Assembly (NCBI GenBank): GCA_946811695.1
Contig: OX328123.1
Location: forward strand, 149,003,878 to 149,067,877
DNA: 64,000 nucleotides
Origin: Gonocerus acuteangulatus
Lineage: Eukaryota > Arthropoda > Insecta > Hemiptera > Coreidae
Direction: 5' to 3'
A program made the translations under genes and the position numbers. The notes under the pieces are model-generated. The model was not told where the DNA came from. It made no database searches and worked only from the letters and a program-made list of their open reading frames with translations. How positions within the stretch are numbered: the stretch's first letter is position 1; each line of letters begins with the position of its first letter. Below are positions 12,128-23,983 of the stretch, piece by piece.

Positions 12128-13231
12128 TTTTATCTTTATTAAAAGAAAGTATAAAAAAAAAAAAATAAATAGGAAAAAATGAACATTTCAGAACATTAAA
12201 CTTTCAAATCTGTTTTTCACATCGGGCGATACTCTGGCGTCTTCAATTTTTGTCCGTTCAACTTCATATTTAAACTGCAGCTTCCTTATCGTATTTGCAA
12301 GTAAATTACGTAGGATTTTTTCCATTCACTGAATTACAAAGATTTTATGACCAATTTTCGACTGATTTTTTAATAGAAAATGAATAATTGGTCACCATTT
12401 TCGAACAAATTAATATTTCTTAAAAACCCTAAATACTTTACTAGATTTAACAGTTCTTTCAAAATAATTTTTCGTTTTAGATTAAAAATTGCCGTCTGCA
12501 GACGAACGGAAACCTCTGTGAAAAAACCCTTTTTTTTTTTCGAAGAATTGAAACATATTTTTTTTGGATACATTAACATCCCGTATAAAACGTTCGATTT
12601 AAAGAATTAAAAAGTACTGATTTGTTTGTTATTTATTCAAGAATATTGATTTTGATGGCACGAAGTAGTTTTACCCCTTAAGAGCCTTGAACCCGAAAAC
12701 CTAGCTTATTGTCATGGCAACCGCAGATGACCGCATACCATTCATCACAACTCCCTTTCTAATATCAAGTTCAAGGTTCCTACTATTGTTTTAATATGGC
12801 TACCTATATTACCGCAGCTCGAGCTCATAAATAAAGATCTTTCCATTAAGATATTAATTTAATGTTTTCTGAATCCAGGAAAATGAATATTTTGATGATT
12901 AACTGATCATATCAAAATTTCCAAAATTACATTTCTTTAGAGAATTTATTCCATCGAATTAGAATTCCACCTCCCACAAATTTCGAGAGGCTTTTTGAGA
13001 TATTTAACAATTAAATTTAGCCAAATACACAATCAATGAATGGTGTAGCTATGTATTATGCAGTAATTATTAATTATTAGGATATATACAGGATGTCCCC
13101 CAATGAGACACAGCTTGTTTTGTATTTTGTTGTTGTTTTTGTCATAACTTTAAGGGTTTATTCTATACCTCATTTGTAGTTCAGTTATCCAAAAATGAGC
13201 GTTATATCGGAGAATATTGGAGAGCTACTGT
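12128..13231. other. Stretch without recognised gene
   Basis: No gene seen. At 13094-13150 ACAGGATGTCCCCCAATGAG resembles the ACAGGGTGTCCCG terminus of the element at 21767 and may be a decayed end of a related TIR element. Confidence 0.4.
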
Positions 13232-13354
13232 TTTTAGCACTTTCCTCCGAAGGAAAGTAGCTATTGAGGTTGGACTCATGACGGAATTTTTGAAAAATTT
13301 CTTCAAATCTTTATCGATCCTACCTAGTAGACACCGAAAATGACACCCGTTAAA

Positions 13355-13356
<2 letters not shown>

Positions 13357-13443
<87 letters not shown>
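13357..13443. repeat. (TA)n microsatellite
   Basis: Internal TA tract of family B copy 2, with one TGCA interruption. Confidence 0.95.
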
Positions 13444-13452
<9 letters not shown>

Positions 13453-14373
13453 CTGTTAACACGATAGCGGCCAGAGTTTTTGTTTTTTCGTCACGAAACT
13501 TGGTATAAAGCATTCAATTAGCAAACGATTGAACGAGTTCGTTAACCACCAAAGTCGGTCCACCGGAAGGGGGGGTTTACCCCGAACCCAAAACACTAAT
13601 TTGACTATGTCAGCCGTAATATTTGTTATATTTCAACGAAACTTGGTATTCGTAGTGGTAATATAGAGAGAAAAGCGAGATATAAAAATGAACTAAATCG
13701 GTACATTAGAAGGGGGGGGTTTACTCCGGACCCACAATACCAATTTGCCACTACCAGCCGTGATTTTTGGTATATTTCGACGAAACTCGGTATTCGTAGT
13801 GGTAATCCACAGGTAAATATGTGTTGTCAAAATAAACTATATCGGTTCATTAGGAGGGGGGGTACTCCGGACCCACAATACCAATTCGCTACTAACAGCC
13901 GTGATTTTTAGTATATTTCGACGAAACTTGGTATTCGTAGTGGTAATCTACAGGTAAATATGTGTTGTAAAAATAAACTAAATCGGTTAATTAGAAGGGG
14001 GGGTTTACTCCGGACCCAAATTCCTAATATACTCATACCGGTCGTAATTTCTGCTGTATTGTAACGAAACGCGGTATAAGTCGTGGGTAACTCATGAGAA
14101 AGAAGTGTTGTAAAAATGAGCTGAATCGGTCAATCGGAAAGCGGGGGTTTAATTTGTAATATATTTCAATAGAAAAGCCCGCCAGACGTAGGTTCACAAA
14201 GCCGCCGCAAGGAGCGCTTTCTACCACTAGAGTGACTGTATCCTGTTCCTGCGTTAGATCAAAATACGCTAATATGAGGTTTTTTGTATTTATTACGTAG
14301 TGTAATAGGTACCATGTGTAAACATAACTCTGGAAGCAAATTAATAATTGATCAGTTACTGATTACAAATTTA

Positions 14374-15433
14374 AAAAAGTCCGTCAGGAGCTGCATAACT
14401 AAGCACTTTCCTCAGAATTTGGGTATTGTAGACTGCTTTCCAGAACAATTTGCTTAAAATATCCTACATAAATAAAATAAAAACGTGAATAGTTCTCATT
14501 TTGTAATGAGTAACTGATCAATTATTAATTTGCATCCAGAGTTATGTTTACACATGGTACCTACTACACTACGTAATAAATACAAAAATCCTCATATTAT
14601 CGTATTTTGATCTAACGCAGGAACAGGATACAGTCACTCTAGTGGTAGAAAGCGCTCCTTGCGGCGGCTTTGTGAACCTACGTCTGCCGGCTTTTCTATT
14701 CAAATATATTACAAATTAAACCCCCGCTTTCCGATTGACCGATTCAGCTCATTTTTACAACACTTCTTTCTCATGAGTTACCCACGACGTATACCGCGTT
14801 TCGTTACAATACAGCAGAAATTACGACCGGTATGAGTATATTAGGAATTTGGGTCCGGAGTAAACCCCCCCTTCTAATAAACCGATTTATTTTATTTTTA
14901 CAACACATATTTACCTGTAGATTACCACTACGAATACCGAGTTTCGTCGAAATATACCAAAAATCACGGCTGGTAGTGGCGAATTGGTATTGTGGGTCCG
15001 GAGTAAACCCCCCCTCCTAATGAACCGATTTCGTTTATTTTTACAACACATATTTACCTGTGGATTAGCACTACGAATACCGAGTTTCGTCGAAATATAC
15101 CAAAAATCACGGCTGGTAGTGGCGAATTGGTATTGTGGGTCCGGAGTAAACCCCCCCTTCTAATGAACCGATTTAGTTCATTTTTATATCTCACTTTTCT
15201 CTCTATATTACCACTACGAATACCAAGTTTCGTTGAAATATAACAAATATTACGGCTGACATAGTCAAATAAGTGTTTTGGGTTCGGGGTAAACCCCCCC
15301 TTCCGGTGGACCGACTTTGGTGGTTAACGAACTCGTTCAATCGTTTGCTAATTGAATGCTATATACCAAGTTTCGTGACGAAAAAACAAAAACTCTGGCC
15401 GCTATCGTGTTAACAGACACATATATATATATA

Positions 15434-15467
<34 letters not shown>

Positions 15468-15600
15468 TATATATAAATTTTAACGGGGGTCATTTTCGGT
15501 GTCTACTAGGTAGGATCGATAAAGATTTGAAGAAATTTTTCAAAAATTCCGTCATGAGTCCAACCTCAATAGCTACTTTCCTTCGGAGGAAAGTGCTAAG
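14374..15600 (+). mobile_element. Helentron-like family B copy 3, nested in copy 2
   Basis: It runs from AAAAAGTCCGTCAGGAGC at the 5' end to the hairpin ACTTTCCTTCGGAGGAAAGT and GCTAAG at the 3' end, in opposite orientation to its host copy. (TA)n lies at 15421-15470. No protein-coding capacity. Confidence 0.8.
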
Positions 15601-16011
15601 AGAACTATTCATGTTTTTATATTATTTATGTAGGATATTTTAAGCAAATTGTTCTGGAAAGAAGTCTACACTACCCAAATTCTGAGGAAAGTGCTTAGTT
15701 ATGCAGCTCCTGCGTGACGTACTTTTTTAAAATAAATACTGTGTTTTTGGGATTTTTGATCAATATATCGTAAAAACGACATTTTTAGAATTTAAATTAA
15801 ATTTCCAATACGAAACATCCGTTGTTGAAATATTACCATGTAAATTCAGAGTAGACATGCGCGCCGCGCCGGCGCCGCTACGCCACGCCGGGTTTTGTTG
15901 GCGCCGCCGCCGCCGAGCCTATTCAGTCGGCGCGCCGATCTCTGTGGCAATAGTGGACGAAAGGGTGTAGGAGGTGGGTGAGGGGAGGAAAGCTGCGAGT
16001 GTACTGCGTGG

Positions 16012-16685
16012 TAGGGATGGGCGATAGTCGATAGTTGCTATATATATATTTATGTATATATTGATTGTTCATGACTATCGATAGTCATGAACAATCAATA
16101 TGTTTTTACTTTTTTTCTATAATTGAAGTTCTCAGCATCTGGAGGGCTCTAGTATTAAATACTGACACGTCTGGTGAATTAAATACTGAAAAATAACCTT
16201 CTGGTGAATATAACCAACTTCATAATGTAGCCAGGAAATATCTTTATTGTTCCAGGCTCGTCTGTAGCCTCAGAACGTGTATTTTCAGCCGCTGGAAAAC
16301 TCGTTTCTGACCTGCGGAACAGACTGAGCCAATAAAAGTGGAAATGTTGGTCTTCCTTTCTGTTAATACGTGGCTAAAGGAGAAAAATTAAAACAGTTCA
16401 AAATAATTGCACTTTTTTGTGCCTCTTGATATATTTTTCTCGGGAAATGCTTTTTATAAATTTCAATATTTTTTTTTATTTTTAAACCTTTGTGCAATCT
16501 AATAAATATACCCCTAATCCTGCAAGTAATAGATAATTCAACCCAATAACATTAAATTCTTCATTGGACAGGTATGTAAGGAATAGGGGAAGCCACTATA
16601 GATAACTATCGATAGTATCGATGTTTTTTAACCGATAGTATCGGCCTATCGATAGTGCTGAACTATCGACTATCGCTCATCCCTA
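16012..16685. mobile_element. Second hAT-like element nested inside
   Basis: The ends are inverted: TAGGGATGGGCGATAG on the left and CTATCGCTCATCCCTA on the right, with subterminal CGATAGTCGATAGT repeats. It encloses a hAT transposase remnant. The related sequence at 61332-61550 lacks this insertion at the corresponding place (near 61473), so it arrived after the host family formed. A clear 8-bp duplication is not visible; TA is present at both ends. Confidence 0.75.
16231..16335 (+). pseudogene. hAT transposase dimerisation-domain fragment
   Basis: The frame reads a proline-containing lead and then SSVASERVFSAAGKLVSD, followed by LRNRLSQ and a stop. This is the conserved C-terminal hAT dimerisation motif. 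No BED finger or catalytic core is present, so it is a relic. Confidence 0.85.
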
Positions 16686-16809
16686 CCTGTTGGCGCCATT
16701 TTGAGCTTACTTTCTGACCCAGTAAACACTTGTGTGTTGTGATAGTTGATTGGAAAATGATTGGAAAAGTTTCAATTTTTTTTTCCTTAAATCCAAACTT
16801 TAGTCTTGT

Positions 16810-17265
16810 CCAATGAATAATTTTTAGATTCATTCAATGGCGTTCATGACCCTAAGGTTGACACGTCTTAAAAAATCCAAACTTAATCAACATCTTAGAT
16901 TAGATGAATTTTAAAAACGTAGAACACTGTTCAATGGAATCCCACGATTTCATGTGCAAACTGAAAATGAGTTACATCAACATTTGTTCCACTTATCTCT
17001 AAATCTGTTACAGATATCGCCTTAAAAATTGTTTCCTTCGTTTTCTTGGGTTAAGGAACCTATTAAGCGAATATCTGATATAAACCCGAAAACATAAGTG
17101 TTGTGATGTTTTTCGCGCGAATTTCGTGCCAAACCCCGTTCCGGGGGACGATTCTGCTGGTTAACGAACTTGACGTTTCCAATTAGCCGATTTTGTACCA
17201 TTTTTGAGCCTGTGAAATACCAAACACACACACATATAAATATATATATACCTACCTATTGTAAT
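16810..17265 (+). mobile_element. Helentron-like family A interior fragment
   Basis: ACAGATATCGCCTTAAAAAT, TTTTTCGCGCGAATTTCG and GATTCTGCTGGTTAACGAAC match the interior of family A copies (for example 25830-26070), ending in CA/TA repeats. It lies inside the hAT element. Both family ends are missing. Confidence 0.6.
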
Positions 17266-17802
17266 TAAAATTGTAGTATCTCCCTTGGGGGTTAAAAAAA
17301 TAACCCACGCCGCGCGCGCCGCCGCCGCCGACCATTTTGGTCCAGCGCGCCGCCGCCTGATAATTCAGCCTCGGCGCGCATGTCTAATTCAGAGCTATAT
17401 TAAAATCCATACAGATGAGAATGTTTGATATTAGTTTTTTATTAAATTATTCAATATTTTCTTAATCAGATATTTTTTGACTTAGAGGTTCCCCTCAGCC
17501 TCAAACGTTGAATTGTTTAATAAGCTTCAAAATGGTACCTCGTAGTTTAAGAAAAAAATCTATTTGAATCTATTTAGTTCTGAGTCAAAACAAATAAATG
17601 TGCTTTTGCGGGAAGGAGCCATTCTGAACAAACTCTTTAATTTCAACAACTGGCTTTTCTTATTAGAAATTTAATGTAGTTTCGAAAAATTTGGTCGTTA
17701 TTTACGATATATTGATCAGAAATCTCGAAAACACAGTTTTTCTTTAAAATAAAAACATTAGTATTTAAAATAGAAAAAAGTTTGAGTTGCTCTGATCAAG
17801 GG

Positions 17803-17965
17803 CGTATATAGAAAATCATTTCGGGAGGGGCTAGGAAAATTTCGGGGGGGGGGTGACATTTAGAACTTGGAATAGTTTTAGGCAACTAAAACGCTATTAC
17901 ACGTAAAATAAAATATTTTTTATCAACTAAGTGATCTTATTTAATTTATTTTTAAGGGTTTTACG
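17803..17965 (+). repeat. G-rich dispersed repeat family D
   Basis: GGGCGTATATAGAAAATCAT, then GGAGGGGCTAGGAAAATTTC and an oligo-G run, then a body with GATCTTATTTAATTTATTTT. The minus strand of 59795-59985 has the same order. Confidence 0.65.
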
Positions 17966-18071
17966 ACAACCCCTATAGTTAAGACATCTCAATGCGGGAT
18001 ACCCTGTATGTATAGTGCACGCTTGAGTTTTGAACTAAAATTCTCCAGAACATTAGTCGAGTGCTCTAACA

Positions 18072-18077
<6 letters not shown>

Positions 18078-18105
<28 letters not shown>
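18078..18105. repeat. (TA)n microsatellite
   Basis: TA tract immediately 5' of the tRNA-headed SINE. Confidence 0.9.
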
Positions 18106-18109
<4 letters not shown>

Positions 18110-18312
18110 CTCCCGTGGTCTAATGGCTAGCGCCTTGGATTCATAAGCGGGAGATGGTGGGTTCGATTCCCAACCTCCGGCAGGATTTTTATCAGCCCAC
18201 GGCTCGCTGGTAAAATTCATCGCTGCACCCTGGATGTCGGTGCTAATGACCTATATGTAGATGCGCCGTAAAAAAAAATAAAAAAAATAAAAAAAAATAA
18301 AAAAAAAATAAA
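18106..18312 (+). mobile_element. tRNA-headed SINE, complete
   Basis: The head is tRNA-like: A box TGGTCTAATGG at about 18116 and B box GGTTCGATTCC at 18160-18170. The acceptor arm does not pair, so it is not a tRNA gene. The body holds CTGCACCCTGGATGTCGGTG and ends GCGCCGT plus an interrupted A-rich tail. The minus-strand copy at 41175 and the body fragment at 23769 are the same family. Confidence 0.85.
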
Positions 18313-18384
18313 AATATATATATATATTTCGACTTACTGACTTTAAACACAGACTCACCTACTCATTTATGCACTCGGACTGGC

Positions 18385-18800
18385 ACACTTACAAATATAG
18401 ACATATCTGTTTGTTCGGCATCGATATACACCGGGTTAATTTGGGAAGTGAGTAACGATGCCTACTCTAGTGACCATTATCCAATTTTTATTTCACAAGC
18501 AGTAGCATCTCCCATATTTCAAAGTCAGGTAAGATATAATATGAGAAAGGCAGATTGGAATTTATTTCAGTAATACATTACCAACAAACATGATTTAAAC
18601 AGCATTAGAACAGTTGACAAACTCACCACATTAATAATCGAAGTTGCTGACCACAGCATACCGAAGACTACAAATAGATACACTAAAACTCCGGTTCCTT
18701 GGTGGAATGAGGAATGTAGGACGGCAATAAGCGAAAGAAGAAAAGCACTACAAGGAGAAAAAGGCGAAATGGGTGATTAAAAATAGGAAACAACTATGTT
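18385..18800 (+). pseudogene. LINE endonuclease C-terminal remnant
   Basis: Broken frames encode LIWEVSNDAYSSDHYPIFIS, including the SDHYPI motif typical of the end of AP-type endonucleases, then a linker with PVPWWNEECR. Stops and a frameshift interrupt it. Confidence 0.7.
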
Positions 18801-19007
18801 GGAGAGAGTTCCTATCGGACATCAATAGTAGGACACCTGCCCGAGAAATATGGAATGTGGTGAATAAAATTCAACATAGGAAATATAGGCGACCTATAGC
18901 AGGACTGTTGGACGTCGACAAAATACTTACTGATTAGCAACTTATTAGGACTACATTTCAAACAAACATTTAGCGATAACAACTATAACGCGACATTTCT
19001 TTTACAG

Positions 19008-20318
19008 AAATTACATACAGACAGTATACCTTTACCTGACTTACCTGATGACGACAATCCTCTAAATGACCCAATTACTATACAGGAACTTCAACTAGCT
19101 TTAAGTCACACAAAAAAATCTTCACCTGGACCAGACTGCATTACTTATGAAATGCTGAAAATTTTACCTAATTCAGCTCTTTGCCTCCTCTTAAAGGTTT
19201 TAAATGTAGTTTTTAGGGAAGGTGCCTATCCTCCAAGTTGGAATGAGTTTATCATAATTCCCATATTGAAACATGACAAGGACAAGTATTTAGCTTCTAG
19301 TTTTAGACCTGTATCTCTCACCAGCTGCCTGAGCAAAACCCTGGAGAGGATCCTCAATAACAGGTTATGGTGGTTTTTGGAAAACAGAAATCTTCTGTCA
19401 GACCGCCAATGTGGATTCAGGCCAGGCCATTCTACACTGCACCATATATCTGTTCTCGAAAATGATATTCTAAATGCCTTTACGAAGAAAGAATCTGTAT
19501 TTGCTGTGTCTTTAGACATAGAAAAGGCTTTCGACAGTGTTTGGAGACGTTTGATTTTAGTACAGATGCAGAGTTGGAAAATTAATGGAAATATGTTACG
19601 ATTCATTTCCAACTACCTGTCTGACCGTCGTTTCCGCGTGAGGATAGGTGCAACGTTATCAGATGAATACTTTCAAGAAAATGAAGTGCCTCAAGGAGGT
19701 GTTCTGAGCACCACACTGTTTACTATTGCAATCAATTCTATTAAAGAGCATATACCTCAGACTACATCCCATTGTCTGTATGCTGATGACTTGCTAATAT
19801 ACACTGCTACAAAACATACAGAGACTGCTGAAACAAACTTACAGACTACAATAAATGCAATACAAGAATGGGGTGAAACATCTGGCTTCCAATTCTCTAA
19901 AGAGAAAACGAAGTGTATAATTTTTACAAGAAAGAGACGGAAGCCATGCATTAAACTCAAATTAGGACAACACAAAATCGCATTGACTGACAATCTGAAG
20001 TTTTTAGGACTGACTTTTGACACTAGACTTACTTGGTTGCCCCACTTGAAAGGTCTCCTCCTTAAATGCAAAAAGTCATTGAATTTAATGAGGATACTGA
20101 GTAATTCTAAATGGGGTGCTGACAGGTGCTCTATGCTGATGTTCTATCGAGCCTATACCAGGTCATTACTGGATTATGGTTGCACAGCATATTCATCGGC
20201 CAGTCAAAGTTCACTGAAACTACTGGACACAATTCACAATACAGGACTACGACTAGCAACAGGCGCTTTCAGAAGCTCTATTACGCTGGAACAGCAACAT
20301 TGCAACCCCAACTTCTAA
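19008..20318 (+). pseudogene. LINE reverse transcriptase (interrupted)
   Basis: This is the RT domain of a non-LTR retrotransposon, which would copy its RNA at a nicked target. The frame is open from about 19008 and starts its first Met at 19152. Visible motifs in order: SSPGPDCITYEML (motif 0), SFRPVSLTSCLSKTLERIL (motif 1), QCGFRPGHST (motif 2), VSLDIEKAFDSVW (motif A), VPQGGVLSTTLF (motif B) and LYADDLLIY (motif C, YADD at 19779-19790). The catalytic aspartates are all present. The last codons after GAFR at 20273 belong to the inserted foldback element, which ends the protein with unrelated residues. The frame resumes in phase at 29502, so the insertion is what breaks this ORF. Confidence 0.92.
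20265..20273 (+). repeat. Target-site duplication, left (9 bp)
   Basis: GCTTTCAGA, identical to 29502-29510, immediately outside the foldback terminus. In both copies it is the same LINE codons (Ala-Phe-Arg) in the same frame. Confidence 0.9.
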
Positions 20319-20340
20319 CATACTCAGTAATTTGTTGCTA

Positions 20341-21694
20341 ATTTGTTGCTAATTTGTTACACTATTTTCAAATTTGTTGCTCCGGCCGTTTCTGAGAAAA
20401 CGTGGCTGTGCTAGCGTAATATTACGCCAGCACAGCCACCCCCGTAACTTTTGATCTAATTGTCTGATGAAATTAAGATTGGTACCAGAATTTGTTGCTA
20501 ATTTGTTGCTCTAGAATGACACCAACCACAAATTTGTCGCTCCAGCCGTTTCCGAGAAAACGTGGCTGTGCTACCGTAATATTACGCCAGCACAGCCACC
20601 CTTGTAACTTTTGATCTAATTCTCTGACGAAATTCAGATTGGTACGAGAATTTGTTGCTCTAGAATGACACCAATCACGAATTTGTCGCTCCAGCCGTTT
20701 CCGAGAAAACGTGGCTGTGCTAGCGTAATATTACGCCAGCACAGCCACCCCCGTAACTTTTGATCTAATTGTCTGACGAAATTCAGATTGGTACGAGAAT
20801 TTGTTGCTAATTTGTTGCTCTAGAATGACACCAATCACGAATTTGTCGCTCCAGCCGTTTCCGAGAAAACGTGGCTGTGCTAGCGTAATATTACGCCAGC
20901 ACAGCCACCCTTGTAACTTTTGATCTAATTCTCTGACGAAATTCAGATTGGTACGAGAATTTGTTGCTAATTTGTTGCTCTAGAATGACACCAATCACGA
21001 ATTTGTCGCTCCAGCCGTTTCCGAGAAAACGTGGCTGTGCTAGCGTAATATTACGCCAGCACAGCCACCCCCGTAACTTTTGATCTAATTGTCTGACGAA
21101 ATTCAGATTGGTACGAAAATTTGTTGCTAATTTGTTGCTCTAGAATGACACCAATCACGAATTTGTCGCTCCAGCCGTTTCCGAGAAAACGTGGCTGTGC
21201 TAGCGTAATATTACGCCAGCACACCCACCCCCGTAACTTTTGATCTAATTGTCTGACGAAATTCAGATTGGTACGAGAATTTGTTGCTAATTTGTTGCTC
21301 TAGAATGACACCAATCACGAATTTGTCGCTCCAGCCGTTTCCGAGAAAACGTGGCTGTGCTAGCGTAATATTACGCCAGCACAGCCACCCTTGTAACTTT
21401 TGATCTAATTCTCTGACGAAATTCAGATTGGTACGAGAATTTGTTGCTAATTTGGTGCTCTAGAATGACACCAATCACGAATTTGTCGCTCCAGCCGTTT
21501 CCGAGAAAACGTGGCTGTGCTAGCGTAATATTACGCCAGCACAGCCACCCCCGTAACTTTTGATCTAATTGTCTCACGAAATTCAGATTGGTACGAGAAT
21601 TTGTTGCTAATTTGTTGCTCTAGAATGACACCAATCACGAATTTGTCGCTCCAGCCGTTGCCTAGAAAACGTGGCTGTGCTACCGTAATATTAT
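20341..21694. repeat. Foldback left arm, 160-bp tandem units
   Basis: About eight and a half units with a 160-bp period (the second is 150 bp, lacking one ATTTGTTGCTA). Each has AATTTGTCGCTCCAGCCGTT, a hairpin around TAATATTAC, AACTTTTGATCTAATT and CAGATTGGTACGAGAA. The last unit breaks off at TAATATTATCACC before the (TA)n. Units differ at a CCCCCGTAAC or CCCTTGTAAC position. Confidence 0.95.
20403..20438. other. Hairpin with TAATATTAC apex (first unit)
   Basis: A 36-bp near-palindrome: stem strand TGGCTGTGCTAGCG, apex around TAATATTAC (20417-20425), opposite strand CGCCAGCACAGCCA, one mismatched pair. It recurs in every unit: apex positions near 20577, 20727, 20887, 21047, 21207, 21367 and 21527 on the left, and nine times on the right from about 28070 to 29351. 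Confidence 0.9.
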
Positions 21695-21695
21695 C

Positions 21696-21702
<7 letters not shown>

Positions 21703-21766
<64 letters not shown>
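21703..21766. repeat. (TA)n microsatellite
   Basis: TA tract that joins the broken foldback arm to the palindromic TIR element. Confidence 0.95.
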
Positions 21767-21771
<5 letters not shown>

Positions 21772-23058
21772 GTCCCGTAAATGTCTAGTCAAATTGTGAG
21801 GGGTGATAGAGGACCCTTGGGGGAACAAAAAATGTTCTATAACGATTTCCCGAATTCTCACCTATAAGGGAGAAATCGTCGTTTTATTGTTTTATCGAGA
21901 CAAACGTGGTTTTTGGAAAAATAATCGTTGTAGCTCCGTCCCAGGTGGTTCTACTAGAAAGGGAGTGAAACCAATCGAAAGCTGAGTACATTTACTATAA
22001 GGCTAGTTGATAGTAAACGTATAAATGATTGAATGTAAGTATGTATATCTTACCAAAAGAAAGCTATTCTAAATTTCCTGACATTTTCTTGATATTTCTT
22101 TCCAGCGTTACTCCTCAATGGGCAGAATTAGAGATTTCCGGGTTTCAGAAAAACTTCCCCATTTAATTATCTTTCCATTCATGTATCACAACCCTGTATT
22201 GAAGTATTTGAACGGTTTTAAAACAAAAGTTTTAAAAAAAACATGGATCTGTGAAAAGAAAATTACTTCCACGAACATAAAAAAAATGCCTGAAACAGTA
22301 AATAAAATACAAATTTATTTTGATTTTATTAATTCAGGTACCTTATACTGGGTCCAGGAGGCGGCCATTAAGGATCCCCAACTATACATTAGCCTCAAAA
22401 ATTATTATTTTTACCTAGATCACGCACGCATTTGAACACACTTTTACAGGTATTTATATTTAGAAAACAAATGCTTTACCTTGAATTGATACTGATTGCT
22501 ACGCTTATGAAACTCACAGGGATTCTCGTGAGCCCATACGTTTTTGTTGTGGTAATTAAAAATTCTATCCCTCATAAATAAGATGTACATAGTCCAGTAA
22601 AAATGTTTTCAAATGCTAGGTAAAAATAATAATTTCGAGGTTAATATATAGTTGGGGATCCTTAATGGCCGCCTCCTGGACCCAGTATTAGGTACCTGGA
22701 TTAATAAATTCAAAATAAATGTGTATTTTATTTATTTACTGTTTTAGAATTTACAATATCTTTCTTTTGGTAAGATATACATACTTACATTCAATCATTT
22801 TTACGTTTACTCCCAGCCAGTCTTATAGTAAATTTACTCAGCTTTCGATTGGTTTCACTCCCTTTCTAGTAGTACCACCTGGGACGGAGTTACAAGGATT
22901 ATTTTTCCAAAAACCACGTTTGTCTCGAAAAAACAATAAAACGACGATTTCTCCCTTATAGGTGAGAATTCGGGAAATCGTTATAGAACATTTTTTGTTC
23001 CCCCAAGGGTCCTCTATCACCCCTCACAATATGACTAGACATTTACGGGACACCCTGT
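21767..23058. mobile_element. Palindromic TIR element 1 in (TA)n
   Basis: The termini read AGGGTGTCCCGTAAATGTC on the left and GACATTTACGGGACACCCTG... when the right end is inverted, apart from one side base. The inverted arms run about 21767-22410 and 22620-23058, interrupted on the left by roughly 215 extra bases near 22075-22290. Both sides are (TA)n, so a TA duplication cannot be told from the tract. No transposase is encoded. It looks like a hairpin-type MITE. Confidence 0.8.

Positions 23059-23126
<68 letters not shown>
23059..23126. repeat. (TA)n microsatellite
   Basis: Separates TIR elements 1 and 2. Confidence 0.95.
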
Positions 23127-23130
<4 letters not shown>

Positions 23131-23979
23131 GGTGTTCAAAACTCGATTGACACCCCCCTTTTTTCCACAATTTTTGATATTTAAAAGCGAAACTTGGTGG
23201 GTATTAACGTGGTCGAATGTACATTCATTGGACCCAATGCACGACCCCTCAACTTTCTCCAGTTCTTCTCCAGCAACCCTAACTCTGGAATCTTCAATGG
23301 AAGGGGGTTATTTTTATGACGGATTATTGTAGAGAATTGAATTTTAGGTCGATTTTATATCGGTCATTTTTTCGCTAAAGCGCACCAATGAGTAACAAAT
23401 TGCCAAGAACCGTTAAAACCCTTGTTTTTGGTCACTTTTCTGCCAATAACGCAGAAAGTATGTCCGTAATGGAAAAAGTAATTGGTATAAACGTTGCAGA
23501 GGATTAAATTTTCTTTCCAAAAAGTACCTTTAAATGCCTAAAACGTAAATAGGAATGGGGCAAAACACACTTTTGTTTTTGAAGTTTTCAGGAACGTTTA
23601 TGATCAACGTGGTCTACGCTTCCGTAAAACTTAATAAACGTTTTCTAAACTTTTTGCTCCACCTAAAAATCAAATTCAATTAATTTATAAAGGCATTAAA
23701 ATAATAAGTTTAAAGCAATAGAACTCACCTAATGATTAGAATTTCGTACCAATTATTTTTGTGTTGGACGATTTATTTATTTTTTACGGCGTCTTGACAT
23801 CTAGGCCATTAGTGCCGACATCCAGGGTGCAGCGAGGAATTTCCTAAATAATAAAAGTTGAGGGGTCGTGCATTGGGTCCAATGAATGCACATTCGACCA
23901 CGTTAAGACCCACCAAGTTTCGCTTTTAAATATCAAAAATTGTGGAAAAAAGGGGGGTGTCAATCGAGTTTTGAACACC

Positions 23980-23983
<4 letters not shown>
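23127..23983. mobile_element. TIR element 2 in (TA)n
   Basis: The ends are inverted copies of about 130 bp: ACAGGGTGTTCAAAACTCG at 23127 and CGAGTTTTGAACACCCTGT ending at 23983. The middle (23258-23848) is non-coding and ends in a SINE 3' fragment. It is flanked by (TA)n on both sides. Confidence 0.82.
23769..23845 (-). mobile_element. tRNA-SINE 3' fragment
   Basis: The minus strand matches the body of the 18106 SINE: CTGCACCCTGGATGTCGGC, a GACGCCGTAAAAAATAAA-type end. The head is missing. Confidence 0.75.

Larger units (their letters stand above)
13232..15727 (-). mobile_element. Helentron-like family B copy 2, interrupted
   Basis: Same architecture as copy 1: 3' hairpin at 13236-13262, (TA)n at 13357-13443, repeated modules to about 14160. 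It is interrupted after ACAAATTTA (14373) by copy 3 and resumes at about 15598 with AGAACTATTCATG, ending at the 5' terminus near 15727. Copy 1 has the uninterrupted joint ACAAATTTATAAGAGAACT at 11989-12007. Confidence 0.8.
15852..17386. mobile_element. hAT-type non-autonomous element with 8-bp TSD
   Basis: It is flanked by the perfect 8-bp duplication ATTCAGAG at 15844-15851 and 17387-17394. The terminal inverted repeat is TAGACATGCGCGCCG (15 bp), followed on both sides by very GC-rich sequence (GCGCC/GCCGCC runs) that contrasts sharply with the AT-rich surroundings. The interior carries a second hAT fragment and a Helentron-like fragment, and no own transposase. An 8-bp duplication is the hAT signature. 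Confidence 0.85.
15728..17760. repeat. Inverted repeat pair enclosing the hAT element
   Basis: Around 15733-15780 and 17690-17740 there are diverged inverted copies sharing GATCAATATATCGTAAA. They probably are the arms of an older element into which the hAT at 15852 inserted. Outer boundaries are not defined. Confidence 0.55.

Noticed and set aside
13202..13513. Open frames encoding long Ile-Tyr repeats over TA tracts (also near 22962, 31887, 33568, 39407, 44888 and 63540)
   Set aside because: They are translations of (TA)n microsatellites and have no protein support.
18106..18180. tRNA genes (also at 34890, 40600, 40735 and 41250)
   Set aside because: A and B boxes are present but acceptor arms do not pair and each runs into a SINE body.
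19226..19612. 128-codon minus-strand frame (also 19757-20071 and 29732-30055)
   Set aside because: Antisense shadows of the LINE reverse transcriptase and RNase H.
20341..21694. CRISPR array or centromeric satellite
   Set aside because: The repeats are head-to-tail without unique spacers, are mirrored at 28046-29440, and end at a transposon terminus with a target duplication.
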